From positions 1-7,494 of the forward strand of contig JAUYDD010000241.1 of assembly GCA_030704765.1 (NCBI GenBank): a stretch of DNA of 7,494 nt, in the 5' to 3' direction. The DNA is from Nanobdellota archaeon. GTDB lineage: Archaea > Nanobdellota > Nanobdellia > Pacearchaeales > GW2011-AR1. A model generated the notes under the pieces. It had not been told where the DNA came from. It was given only the letters and a program-made list of their open reading frames with translations, and made no database searches. Made by a program: the position numbers and the translations under genes. This document shows, one piece after another, positions 1 to 6,451 of the stretch. How positions within the stretch are numbered: position 1 is the stretch's first letter; every line of letters starts with the position of its first letter.

Positions 1-228
1 TCAAAAGTTTTTATTATCCCTAGAAAAAATGTTGAGTTGGCTAATGGATTTAAGCGGCATGAAACTTTAAAGAATTTTTTGTTAAACACACAGAATTATT
101 TGAAAGAGTATTTTCAAAGAAATAATTCTGAATCAGGATGGAGAGTCAGCCAAAAAAGAGAAGATAGAATTGATACTTCTTTATTTGTCAGGGCAGTATG
201 GCATAATTTATTATTAATTTATGTGTGA
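1..228 (+). CDS. C-terminal end of a probable DDE transposase (5' part outside window)
   Basis: Frame 1 is open from the first base to the TGA at 226-228, giving 75 codons, so this is the tail of a longer gene. A TTG at 37 could be read as a start, but the preceding codons continue the same protein-like sequence. The visible part resembles the end of DDE transposases of the IS4/IS5-like (DDE_Tnp_1) type: a basic stretch, then R-N-N-S-E-S-G at codons 40-46, where E44 would be the third catalytic acid, then a K/R-rich R-E-D-R-I-D-T segment at 53-59, and the typical end W-H-N-L-L at 67-71. The first two catalytic Asp residues lie upstream and cannot be checked, so whether the element is intact is unknown. 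Family assignment rests on recalled motif resemblance only. If correct, the insertion sequence ends shortly after the stop codon. Confidence 0.6.
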   Translation, partial: SKVFIIPRKNVELANGFKRHETLKNFLLNTQNYLKEYFQRNNSESGWRVSQKREDRIDTSLFVRAVWHNLLLIYV

Positions 229-240
229 GTGTCCCACACA
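222..240. repeat. Short inverted repeat over the transposase stop codon, possible IS end
   Basis: TGTGTG at 222-227 is matched by CACACA at 235-240 with a 7-nt spacer. It overlaps the TGA stop of the transposase fragment. Read inwards from base 241 on the minus strand it begins GTGTGTGGGACACTC, which could be a terminal inverted repeat of the element. The partner end is outside the window, so this is inference. It could equally be a weak hairpin in the transcript. Confidence 0.25.
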
Positions 241-245
241 CGGAA

Positions 246-279
246 AAACAGGAAGCAAGAAAAATAGAACTTCCTGTTT
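246..279 (-). terminator. 10-bp hairpin, likely terminator of the leftward radical SAM gene
   Basis: AAACAGGAAG at 246-255 pairs perfectly with CTTCCTGTTT at 270-279 around a 14-nt loop. On the minus strand the second arm runs straight into a run of five T, a stem followed by a U-tract about 80 nt past the stop of the gene at 358-1515. On the plus strand the T run after the stem is shorter, so the minus-strand reading is preferred. It might serve both converging transcripts. The long loop and AT-rich stem make it weaker than a classic terminator. Confidence 0.4.
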
Positions 280-357
280 AGAGTTTACTTAGAAAATCTT
301 ATTTTATTTACTTTTTTGGTGCTAAAATAGACTAATCCCCTTGATTTTTAATAGTAG

Positions 358-1515
358 TTATGGAAACCCCAAGCACATACAATCTTCCTCATTAGAATTC
401 ATTGCAAGCTCTTCAATTTGTCTTGCATACTCTCCATAGGTGCATCTACCACATTCTTTATCTACATTTATTGATTTTAATAAATCTCTATGTTTATCAC
501 TTCCCCAGAAATCAGCTATTTCTTTTGGATTTGGATAATGACTGCAAAGCTTAAATCTCTCTTCTATTCTATGATCTGCGCAAACATAAACATTTCCATC
601 AGCGCAAGCCTGCAACATTAAAGAAGAAGAAGCACATTTTTTAAAAGTGTGTTGAACCCTAAAATTTGGATCATATTTATGCATTATTGTAAAGACTCTG
701 AATTTATCTCCCTCTTCAATTTGATGACACTTATAAAATAATTCCTGAATTGATTCAATATCATAATTAAGCTTCATTGCAGATTCAAAATCCTTTCTTT
801 CTAAATCAACTGGCCTTGCATGAAAATCTCTTACTCCGATATCTTTAGCTAATTTACAGGCAGTTTCCAAATCCTGCCAATTATCAGGCCTGATTAAAAA
901 TTTATAAGCAATATCAATCTTGGATCCAGTTTCATTTTTCTTTTTTACTAATGATTTTAAATTATTTACTACCTTATCAAAATAATCAACTCCATGAACT
1001 TTATCAAAAACCTCTCGTGTTCCAGAATCAAGAGAAACTCCAACCCATCTGCAATTCATCATCTCTTCAGCTATTTGTTCATTAATCAAACTTCCATTTG
1101 TAGCATAGGAAGGTTTCATTCCTTTTTTTGCAATATAAGAAGGTAATTCCCAAACATTTTTATTCATTAAAGGCTCTCCTCCACCACCAATACAAACTCC
1201 GCGAACTCCCCAATCAGAACAAAAATCAATTAGATTTTCTAAATGTTCTTTAGTCATTATTTTTTTATCTCTTGGAACCTCCTCAGGATTGATTATTAAA
1301 TATCTTTGAGCATTGCAATGCCCGCATTTAAAATTACAAATATGTGCGGGGTCTAATGAAAGTTCAATTGGTGTAGGTAATTTGCCTTCTCCCTTGAACC
1401 AGGCAGCTATAGGTTTATAATGACTTTCAAACCAAGTCAACCCTTTATATGAATTAAAAGAATTGTATCTATGTTGGTCCTTCCATTCTCTTCTTTTTTC
1501 TTTTGTCTCTATCAT
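358..1515 (-). CDS. Radical SAM enzyme with SPASM/twitch-like C-terminal domain
   Basis: A 385-residue protein of the radical SAM superfamily, which uses a [4Fe-4S] cluster and S-adenosylmethionine to start radical chemistry. The cluster motif CxxxCxxC is C60-x3-C64-x2-C67 (C-N-F-K-C-G-H-C), after a beta strand P-I-E-L-S-L-D. The SAM-contacting GGGGEP motif is at 110-115, TNG at 139-141 and S-L-D-S-G at 161-165. The C-terminal part holds C294-x12-G307-x4-C312, matching the SPASM signature CX9-15GX4C, then C324, C355-x2-C358 and C379-x-C381, so at least one auxiliary Fe-S cluster is likely. The standard CX5CX3C tail is not seen. SPASM enzymes act on peptides, sugars or protein residues; the substrate here is unknown. 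The ATG at 1515 was chosen over an in-frame TTG at 1521, which would add two residues. No good Shine-Dalgarno site is visible. The gene stands alone on its strand, divergent from the gene pair to its right. Confidence 0.9.
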   Translation of the reverse strand: MIETKEKRREWKDQHRYNSFNSYKGLTWFESHYKPIAAWFKGEGKLPTPIELSLDPAHICNFKCGHCNAQRYLIINPEEVPRDKKIMTKEHLENLIDFCSDWGVRGVCIGGGGEPLMNKNVWELPSYIAKKGMKPSYATNGSLINEQIAEEMMNCRWVGVSLDSGTREVFDKVHGVDYFDKVVNNLKSLVKKKNETGSKIDIAYKFLIRPDNWQDLETACKLAKDIGVRDFHARPVDLERKDFESAMKLNYDIESIQELFYKCHQIEEGDKFRVFTIMHKYDPNFRVQHTFKKCASSSLMLQACADGNVYVCADHRIEERFKLCSHYPNPKEIADFWGSDKHRDLLKSINVDKECGRCTYGEYARQIEELAMNSNEEDCMCLGFP

Positions 1516-1553
1516 ATTCAAGTTTTTTTGTAACTCTAATATTTCCTATTTTG

Positions 1554-1566
1554 ATGTTTTAAACAT
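1554..1566. repeat. Short AT-rich inverted repeat upstream of the SPASM-type gene
   Basis: ATGTTT at 1554-1559 and AAACAT at 1561-1566 are perfect inverted copies around a single T. On the minus strand it contains TTTAAAA about 45 nt before the ATG at 1515, so the same bases could be a TATA-like element for that gene (start site then near 1533 with a leader of about 18 nt). In DNA this AT-rich the symmetry may be chance. Confidence 0.2.
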
Positions 1567-1582
1567 TGTGGATTTTGGATAT

Positions 1583-1612
1583 ATATCTTGAGTATAGGAC
1601 AATGCAAGATAT
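1583..1612. repeat. 8-bp inverted repeat in a divergent promoter region, possible operator
   Basis: ATATCTTG at 1583-1590 is mirrored by CAAGATAT at 1605-1612 with a 14-nt spacer. It lies between the start of the leftward radical SAM gene and the rightward small ORF/methyltransferase pair. Arm-to-arm centre distance is about 22 bp, two helical turns, which would suit a dimeric regulator binding one DNA face. This is inference only; no regulator gene is visible in the window. Confidence 0.25.
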
Positions 1613-1638
1613 CAATATAAATTATTGACTTAAGATTT

Positions 1639-1764
1639 ATGGGCGAAGTAACAATCCGCGTATTGGAAGTTGCTCTGAGAGATATAGATATAATAAATAA
1701 AAAACCTTTTAATAAAAAAGAAGATTTTGCAAAATTTTTAGACACTAAAATAAGTAAAATATAA
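1639..1764 (+). CDS. Small hypothetical protein, 41 residues
   Basis: ATG at 1639 to TAA at 1762-1764, preceded by an in-frame TAA at 1618. The peptide begins M-G-E-V-T-I-R-V-L-E and ends F-L-D-T-K-I-S-K-I. It is charged, has no Cys, no signal peptide and no membrane segment. Points for its being real: its first half uses GGC, CGC and CTG codons and is less AT-rich than its surroundings, it reads as a credible amphipathic protein, and it lies on the same strand 34 nt before the methyltransferase. The opening MGEVTIRV recalls the first strand of some archaeal antitoxin-like proteins, but the rest does not follow that pattern, so it may be a decayed or frameshifted remnant. No clear Shine-Dalgarno site. 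A TATA-like TATAAAT near 1617-1623 is slightly too close to the ATG for a leaderless start. Function unknown. Confidence 0.4.
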   Translation: MGEVTIRVLEVALRDIDIINKKPFNKKEDFAKFLDTKISKI

Positions 1765-1769
1765 CAAGA

Positions 1770-1779
1770 TTTAAAAATA
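1770..1779 (+). promoter_or_regulatory. TATA-like box for the methyltransferase gene
   Basis: TTTAAAAATA centres near 1774, about 25 nt before the ATG at 1799. This is the spacing expected for an archaeal TATA box driving a leaderless transcript, and no Shine-Dalgarno site precedes the ATG. The AT-rich background makes chance matches common. Confidence 0.35.
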
Positions 1780-1798
1780 GATTTGTTTTTTTAATAAT

Positions 1799-2515
1799 AT
1801 GAATATTTTTCAGAAAACAAAAGGTAAAATTCAAAAATGGTTGGAGAATGAAGGGCTGCCCAATAGGATTTCTTGGGAATCAATACTTTATTTTAAAAAG
1901 ATTTTTAATTTTAATAATCTGCATTCAAAAAAGATTATAAAAAATTATTTTGATTCAAACAGTATAATAAAGATTCAATTTGGTTCGGGTGAAGATACTC
2001 TCCCAGGGTTCTTGAATACTGACTTGATAGGAAAAATTCCTGTAGATATAACCAAAAAACTTCCGTTCAAAGATAATTCTGTAGACCTTTTTTATTCAAA
2101 TCACACAGTTGAGCATATTTATCATAAAGATTTTGATTTTTTCCTTAAAGAAACTTTTAAAAAATTAAAAAATAATGGTATTCATATAATCTCTACCCCT
2201 TCAATTGAAAAAATAAATCGCCTCATGTATTTTTCTAAGGATAAATATTTGAAGAAAGAGGTATTAGAGTCATTCGCTGATCCTGGAGAAGATATAACCT
2301 CTGCAATTTTTTTGAATAGAATAATACATATAAGATACCTTCATAAATTTTTATATGACCTGGAAACAATTAAACTGCTTGGAAAAAAACATGGTTATAA
2401 AAATATATATCTTGTAAAAGGAGACAAAGTGCTAGACCCTACAATAACCAATAAACTAAAAAAAAGAGATCCCGTAGCTCGAGCAATAACAGACACCTAT
2501 GTTTTGATAAAATGA
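1799..2515 (+). CDS. Class I SAM-dependent methyltransferase
   Basis: A 238-residue protein with a Rossmann-type methyltransferase core from about residue 55 to 135. Motif I is K-I-Q-F-G-S-G at 58-64, followed by L-P-G-F-L-N-T-D at 68-75 with D75 as the likely ribose-binding acid. Next come L-P-F-K-D-N-S-V-D-L at 88-97 and S-N-H-T-V-E-H-I at 100-107, then the helix and strand F-L-K-E-T-F-K-K-L-K and H-I-I-S-T-P at 115-134. This is the layout of Methyltransf_11-like enzymes often found in polysaccharide and lipid-modification loci, with Ser in place of the more usual Cys in the G-C-G version of motif I. The first 50 residues are a charged helical extension, and residues 140-238 probably form the substrate cap. 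It would transfer a methyl group from SAM to an unidentified acceptor. The TGA stop at 2513-2515 abuts the stop of the converging gene, with no base between. Confidence 0.8.
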   Translation: MNIFQKTKGKIQKWLENEGLPNRISWESILYFKKIFNFNNLHSKKIIKNYFDSNSIIKIQFGSGEDTLPGFLNTDLIGKIPVDITKKLPFKDNSVDLFYSNHTVEHIYHKDFDFFLKETFKKLKNNGIHIISTPSIEKINRLMYFSKDKYLKKEVLESFADPGEDITSAIFLNRIIHIRYLHKFLYDLETIKLLGKKHGYKNIYLVKGDKVLDPTITNKLKKRDPVARAITDTYVLIK

Positions 2516-3859
2516 TTATATTCTTGGTTTTAAAATAGAAATAACTCTTCTGTAATCTGGCATTCTTCTGCTTTTTAGATAGAGGAATATTTTCTTTAGA
2601 TTTCTCCCTTTATTGATCATCTTGTTTAGATTATGGTGATATTGCATCAAAGTTTCATTAGGAATATCAGACACCTTCATATTTACTTTGTTATATCCTG
2701 TAGGATATAATCCTGCCCATTCCTCAGTTGTTTTGGGTTCTTTTATAATTCCTCTTTCCATGCAATAATCCCATAATTTTGTTCTTGGAAAAGGTTGGAA
2801 TATTCCTGCTCCTCCTAAATCTGGTTTGTTATTTTTAACGAATCTTAGTGTCTCATTTAGCTCTTCAATAGTCTCAGTTGGAATCCCGATCATAAATGAA
2901 GCATGTGTCATTATTCCAATTTTATGGCAGTTATTTATTGCATCAGCATTCATCTTTACAGTTGTTCCTTTTTTTAAGAAATTTAATACCCTTTGACTTC
3001 CAGATTCTACCCCTATTTGAATCTGCCAGCATCCAGCTTTTTTTAGGTAAGAAAGAGTTTCCATATCACAATAATTTGCCCTGCAGCAGATATCAAATTT
3101 GATATCCATGTTTCTCATTTCTCTAGACATCAATTTTAATCTCTCTCGATTAGAGGGAAAATTATCATCAACAATAGTGAAAGTCCTTTTTTTATATTTT
3201 GAGGAAAGATTTCTGATTAGTTCAACTGATTTATTGAATGAAAATTCCTTATATGGTTGCATGCAATTCGGACCATAACTATTATAACAAAAGCTGCATC
3301 TGTAAGGACATCCTCTAGAAGTAGAAATATAAAAATTAGGATATTTTTTCACTTCAACTAAATCATAATCTGGAAAGGGTAACTTGTCCATATCAATCGC
3401 AGGCGCAGCAGGATTTAGATTAACTCCATTTAAATTTGAAAAAGATTTTCCTTTCTCATGAAGATTGACCATATTAAGAAAAGTTTCTTCACCTTCACCC
3501 CTGACTATATAATCAACATATTCATTTTTTAGAGTATTCTCTGGAACGCTTGTTGCATGATAACTCCCCCATACAACAATTGAGTTTGAGTTTTCTTTTG
3601 CCATTTTGGATACTTTAATTGCATCGTACAACATTCTAGAAGTATAACTGCTAATTCCAATAAAATCATAATTTTTTCTGATGAGATTTAATAATTCTTG
3701 ATCAGATGGATTTAGATTTCTATCAAATATCTTAATCTGATGGCCGTTATGTTTAAGCACAGTTCCTATGTAGATAAGGCCTAATGGCATTGTAGAGTTA
3801 AGATTTGGAACAGTAAGTCCAGGTTCAAAGCTTGGTTGTATTAATAATATTTTTGACAT
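2516..3859 (-). CDS. B12-binding-type radical SAM protein
   Basis: A 447-residue protein built like class B radical SAM enzymes (BchE/HpnP-like): an N-terminal cobalamin-binding-like Rossmann region, then a radical SAM barrel. In the first part one sees K-I-L-L-I-Q-P-S at 3-10, P-L-G-L-I-Y-I-G at 25-32, I-G-I-S-S-Y at 67-72, G-S-Y-H-A-T-S-V-P-E at 98-107 and V-R-G-E-G-E-E-T-F at 119-127. The DxHxxG cobalamin ligand motif is absent, as in other members of this class. The cluster motif is C184-x3-C188-x2-C191 (C-P-Y-R-C-S-F-C), with D-D-N at 231-233, G-V-E-S-G-S at 283-288 and I-G-I-P-T-E-T at 324-330. The family does cobalamin-dependent methylations, cyclisations and other radical reactions; the substrate is unknown. 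It is last in a leftward unit, 44 nt after the glycosyltransferase. GAGG 11 nt before the ATG is a possible Shine-Dalgarno site; an AT-rich TATA-like stretch at 3881-3890 could give it its own promoter. Confidence 0.9.
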   Translation of the reverse strand: MSKILLIQPSFEPGLTVPNLNSTMPLGLIYIGTVLKHNGHQIKIFDRNLNPSDQELLNLIRKNYDFIGISSYTSRMLYDAIKVSKMAKENSNSIVVWGSYHATSVPENTLKNEYVDYIVRGEGEETFLNMVNLHEKGKSFSNLNGVNLNPAAPAIDMDKLPFPDYDLVEVKKYPNFYISTSRGCPYRCSFCYNSYGPNCMQPYKEFSFNKSVELIRNLSSKYKKRTFTIVDDNFPSNRERLKLMSREMRNMDIKFDICCRANYCDMETLSYLKKAGCWQIQIGVESGSQRVLNFLKKGTTVKMNADAINNCHKIGIMTHASFMIGIPTETIEELNETLRFVKNNKPDLGGAGIFQPFPRTKLWDYCMERGIIKEPKTTEEWAGLYPTGYNKVNMKVSDIPNETLMQYHHNLNKMINKGRNLKKIFLYLKSRRMPDYRRVISILKPRI

Positions 3860-3903
3860 TTTTTATAAAACCTCGTTAGTTTTTAAATTTATTTAATGCA
3901 ATT

Positions 3904-4950
3904 TTAATCATCAAGATATTGTATATGAAAATAACTTTTTTCAAACTCCTTCAAATTTTTGTCTCCAGCAAGGATCTTTTTATAAAGTTTTAAATGAATG
4001 TCTGCAACCTCTTCATGAGTATATAATTTTATTTTTTTTACATTATTGCCTAATTTTTTTCTTAGTTCTTTATTCTTTATCAATTCTTTTAGTCCTTCTG
4101 TAAAATCTTTTGTTAGATAGGCATTTTCTCTATTTTTTAAAAAATTATTAGATCTTCCATCATAAGCAAGTATAACTTTTCCTGCAGCAATGTAATCTAT
4201 AAATTTCATGCACATATCATGATTAGCAGTATTCACCAGAATATCTCCCTGTTTTAATATAGACAATAATTCATTAGAAGGTAAATAACCCATAAAATGA
4301 ATATTTTTATAACCCTCGGCTAATGCTTTTAATTTAGGATTTGTATCTCCAATGAGAAATAAATCACAATCAACTTTTTTTGCTGCATTTATTATTTTAT
4401 CAACTCTTTTCCATTCTTCTTGAGTTCCTGAATAAATAACTTTTAAATTGCTTCTCTTTGTTTTTAATTTATCTAGATTAATTTTAGTTTTTCCTAAACC
4501 AGCAATTAGACCAAAAGGAAGAAGAAAAACTTGTTTATTCATTTTTTTTGCTTTTTCTTCATTTGTTTTAAGAACAGTTATTATATAGTCTGCATTTTTT
4601 GCACTAAATCTCTCCATAAATCCAGTTAATAATCTTGGATAATTAGTCATCATTTCTTCATAATAATCTTCCCATCTATGAATAATCGGACATTTTATCA
4701 ATCCAATTTTTTTTAGAAAAATAGGAACAAAGCAGGCAGGAATCCAAGTAGTTATAATTAAATCGGGTTTGAATTTTAAATACATAAAATAAGTCTTATA
4801 AAGTTCATATTTTCCTACACCTAATACCTCAACATCAGCATCTTGTTTTTTAAGGTAATAGGGTAGAAAATTCCAAGCAGAAGGCCGGCCGATTATAGGA
4901 GTTTTATTATAATCATGAGTTGTAGAATTAGATACAAATAGTATTTTCAT
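3904..4950 (-). CDS. GT-B fold glycosyltransferase, GT4-like
   Basis: A 348-residue protein with the two-domain layout of GT4 family retaining glycosyltransferases, which move a sugar from a nucleotide donor to a lipid, glycan or protein acceptor at the cytoplasmic side of the membrane. The N-terminal domain starts M-K-I-L-F-V-S-N and holds P-D-L-I-I-T-T-W at 62-69 and H-R-W-E-D-Y-Y at 91-97. The C-terminal donor domain has V-I-Y-S-G-T at 171-176, D-L-F-L-I-G-D at 196-202, H-F-M-G-Y-L-P at 218-224, and the loop and helix H-D-M-C-M-K-F-I-D-Y-I-A-A-G-K at 244-258. That segment sits where GT4 enzymes carry the EX7E motif; here the two Glu positions appear as H244 (or D245) and D252. No membrane segment is evident. 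The ATG at 4950 lies 2 nt after the stop of the upstream gene, so translation is probably coupled; AGGAG 15 nt before the ATG is rather far. Acceptor and sugar unknown. Confidence 0.85.
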   Translation of the reverse strand: MKILFVSNSTTHDYNKTPIIGRPSAWNFLPYYLKKQDADVEVLGVGKYELYKTYFMYLKFKPDLIITTWIPACFVPIFLKKIGLIKCPIIHRWEDYYEEMMTNYPRLLTGFMERFSAKNADYIITVLKTNEEKAKKMNKQVFLLPFGLIAGLGKTKINLDKLKTKRSNLKVIYSGTQEEWKRVDKIINAAKKVDCDLFLIGDTNPKLKALAEGYKNIHFMGYLPSNELLSILKQGDILVNTANHDMCMKFIDYIAAGKVILAYDGRSNNFLKNRENAYLTKDFTEGLKELIKNKELRKKLGNNVKKIKLYTHEEVADIHLKLYKKILAGDKNLKEFEKSYFHIQYLDD

Positions 4951-4952
4951 TT

Positions 4953-6287
4953 TTAAAATAATTTTCTCCTTATTTCCTCTTCTAATTTATCTCTTAATTC
5001 TACTAATCCTTCTGCCGTTAATTCATTTGTTCTTACTGGAGAAAAATATTCTCCAGGAATTCCCTTGTAATAAGACTGCTTCTTTGAAAAGTCTACCTTA
5101 TTAAAAAATAATTCGTCTTTATATCCATATGAATAATTTTTATATTTTGAAGAAAGTTCTGCTTCTTCATAAATTTTTGAGCCAGGATAAGGGACAAGTA
5201 TAGTTACATCAAAACCATCTGGCTTTGCGTTAAGCAGCCACTGTTTTGTTAGCATTACATCTTCATAAGTTTCAGAAGGATGACCAAGTATAGTAAATGC
5301 CTTATATCTAATTCCTTTGCTTTTAATCATCTCTGCAGCTTTCAAATTTATTTCAGCAGTAGTACCTTTGTTAATAATTTTTAATATTCTATCAGAACCA
5401 CTCTCAACTCCTGTACATAATTCAACAAAACCAGCATCTGCTAAAGCATCAACAAGTTCGGGGAACTTAACTATTAGATCAGATCTTACAAATCCTCGGT
5501 GTATATAATCCTTTTTTTTTAATTCATTGCATAATTCCAAAAGCCTTTTATTATTTATATTTATTTCATCATCAAACCACATAAATGCATCAAATCCGAA
5601 ATCTTTATTTAAATAATCCATTTCTTCAATTACTCTTTCAACACTATGCTGCCTAAATTTATTATACATTGGAATTTTTCTTCCACAGCAAAAAATACAG
5701 CTGAAAGGGCACCCTCTTTGGGTCATTATTGTTGTTGCTTTTCTGCCGTTTAGTTCATAATGATAAGAATTTATATCAAAAAAACTTCGGTCAGGTATAG
5801 GAATTGAATCAATATCATGAACGACTTCTGAATGAATCCATTTTTTACCTTTAAAATCTTTTTCCAGAGAGATTCTATCTCCCTCTCCAGCCCATATTAA
5901 GTCTACGGATTCTTCAAGAGATGCAATATTAGGATCATTTTTTATCTCTTTAGGCCCAAGTTTAATCATTGAAGAATAAACTGCAGAAGGATGAGCCCCG
6001 CCGATTATTGTAAATGAAGAGGGATTTATTTCTTTAATTATTCTGTTCATTTCATATACATAAGGGAATTGCGCAGTAGTTGAAGAAAATCCAAAAATTT
6101 TAAATTTATTTGCTATTTCTTTTATTTTTTCTTTGTATTCTTTGTTTCCACACAGATCAAAAACATTTATAGCATAACCTTCATTTCTCATTGCTGTTGC
6201 AACATTCAGCAATCCTACATTAGGAAATACCCTTTCATCTATAAGAAAAGGAGAAGGGGGGTTAATCAAAGCTATTTTTTTGTTCAT
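4953..6287 (-). CDS. B12-binding-type radical SAM protein, first gene of the leftward unit
   Basis: A 444-residue protein with an N-terminal cobalamin-binding-like domain and a radical SAM barrel. It begins K-K-I-A-L-I-N-P-P at 3-11, then N-V-G-L-L-N-V-A-T-A-M at 23-33, G-F-S-S-T-T at 66-71, I-I-G-G-A-H-P-S-A at 94-102 and W-A-G-E-G-D at 132-137. The DxHxxG ligand motif is missing. The cluster motif is C193-x3-C197-x2-C200 followed by an extra C201. Further landmarks are W-F-D-D at 237-240, G-V-E-S-G-S at 293-298, I-L-G-H-P-S-E-T at 333-340 and V-P-Y-P-G-S at 365-370. It is not a recent copy of the two other proteins of this type in the window: shared residues are mostly the family motifs. 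Expected chemistry is cobalamin-dependent methyl transfer or another radical rearrangement on an unknown substrate, plausibly the molecule handled by the coupled glycosyltransferase. The ATG at 6287 follows TAAGG by three to four bases, a close Shine-Dalgarno-like site. Confidence 0.9.
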   Translation of the reverse strand: MNKKIALINPPSPFLIDERVFPNVGLLNVATAMRNEGYAINVFDLCGNKEYKEKIKEIANKFKIFGFSSTTAQFPYVYEMNRIIKEINPSSFTIIGGAHPSAVYSSMIKLGPKEIKNDPNIASLEESVDLIWAGEGDRISLEKDFKGKKWIHSEVVHDIDSIPIPDRSFFDINSYHYELNGRKATTIMTQRGCPFSCIFCCGRKIPMYNKFRQHSVERVIEEMDYLNKDFGFDAFMWFDDEININNKRLLELCNELKKKDYIHRGFVRSDLIVKFPELVDALADAGFVELCTGVESGSDRILKIINKGTTAEINLKAAEMIKSKGIRYKAFTILGHPSETYEDVMLTKQWLLNAKPDGFDVTILVPYPGSKIYEEAELSSKYKNYSYGYKDELFFNKVDFSKKQSYYKGIPGEYFSPVRTNELTAEGLVELRDKLEEEIRRKLF

Positions 6288-6327
6288 TTTCCTTAGATAT
6301 ATTTTATTTCTAAAAGAATTGATAGGT

Positions 6328-6337
6328 TTTTAAATAT
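6328..6337 (-). promoter_or_regulatory. TATA-like box for the leftward three-gene unit
   Basis: On the minus strand, ATATTTAAAA centred near 6333 is preceded by CTAAACA, resembling an archaeal BRE+TATA pair. A start site about 26 nt downstream (near 6307) would leave a leader of about 20 nt containing the TAAGG before the ATG at 6287. Only a motif reading. Confidence 0.4.
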
Positions 6338-6404
6338 TGTTTAGAGTAGATATATACATTGTTCCTGAAGCCCATATTTTTCTAAAGACAAAATTTTGAC
6401 TAAG

Positions 6405-6420
6405 AATTTGTATACAAATT
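6405..6420. promoter_or_regulatory. Perfect 16-bp palindrome, candidate operator
   Basis: AATTTGTATACAAATT reads the same on both strands with no spacer. It lies between the divergent starts at 6287 and 6513, about 70 bp upstream of the TATA-like box of the left unit and about 30 bp upstream of the BRE/TATA-like block of the right gene. A spacer-less palindrome of this length is a usual form of operator for a dimeric repressor (TetR, MarR or Lrp-like). The GTATAC core is not a simple AT run. No regulator gene is in the window. Confidence 0.4.
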
Positions 6421-6451
6421 TTTAAAAACTAACTTAATTACACTTAATCAC

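Noticed and set aside
37..228. Complete 63-residue protein starting at TTG 37
   Set aside because: The same frame is open back to base 1 and the preceding residues fit the transposase-like sequence, so it is the tail of a longer gene rather than a separate small protein.
1513..1521. TTG start at 1521 for the SPASM-type radical SAM gene
   Set aside because: An ATG lies only two codons downstream at 1515 and no ribosome binding site favours the TTG, so the ATG is the simpler choice.
1536..1745. 69-codon minus-strand reading frame in the divergent region
   Set aside because: Its translation is low-complexity and Ile/Leu/Asn-rich as expected from AT-rich non-coding DNA, and it overlaps the more credible plus-strand small ORF at 1639-1764 and both putative promoter regions.
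2896..3102. 68-codon plus-strand reading frame inside the radical SAM gene
   Set aside because: It is antisense to a well-supported coding region with strong family motifs, has no start signal, and its sequence resembles no protein family I recognise.
5317..5508. 63-codon plus-strand reading frame inside the first radical SAM gene of the leftward unit
   Set aside because: Antisense shadow of the conserved GVESGS region; the Ile/Ser/Pro-rich translation is typical of a reverse-complement frame.
6421..6430. TTTAAAAA-type runs as terminators or repeats in the 6288-6512 gap
   Set aside because: Short A/T runs are everywhere in this window; apart from the 16-bp palindrome and the promoter-like blocks nothing in this gap stands out.
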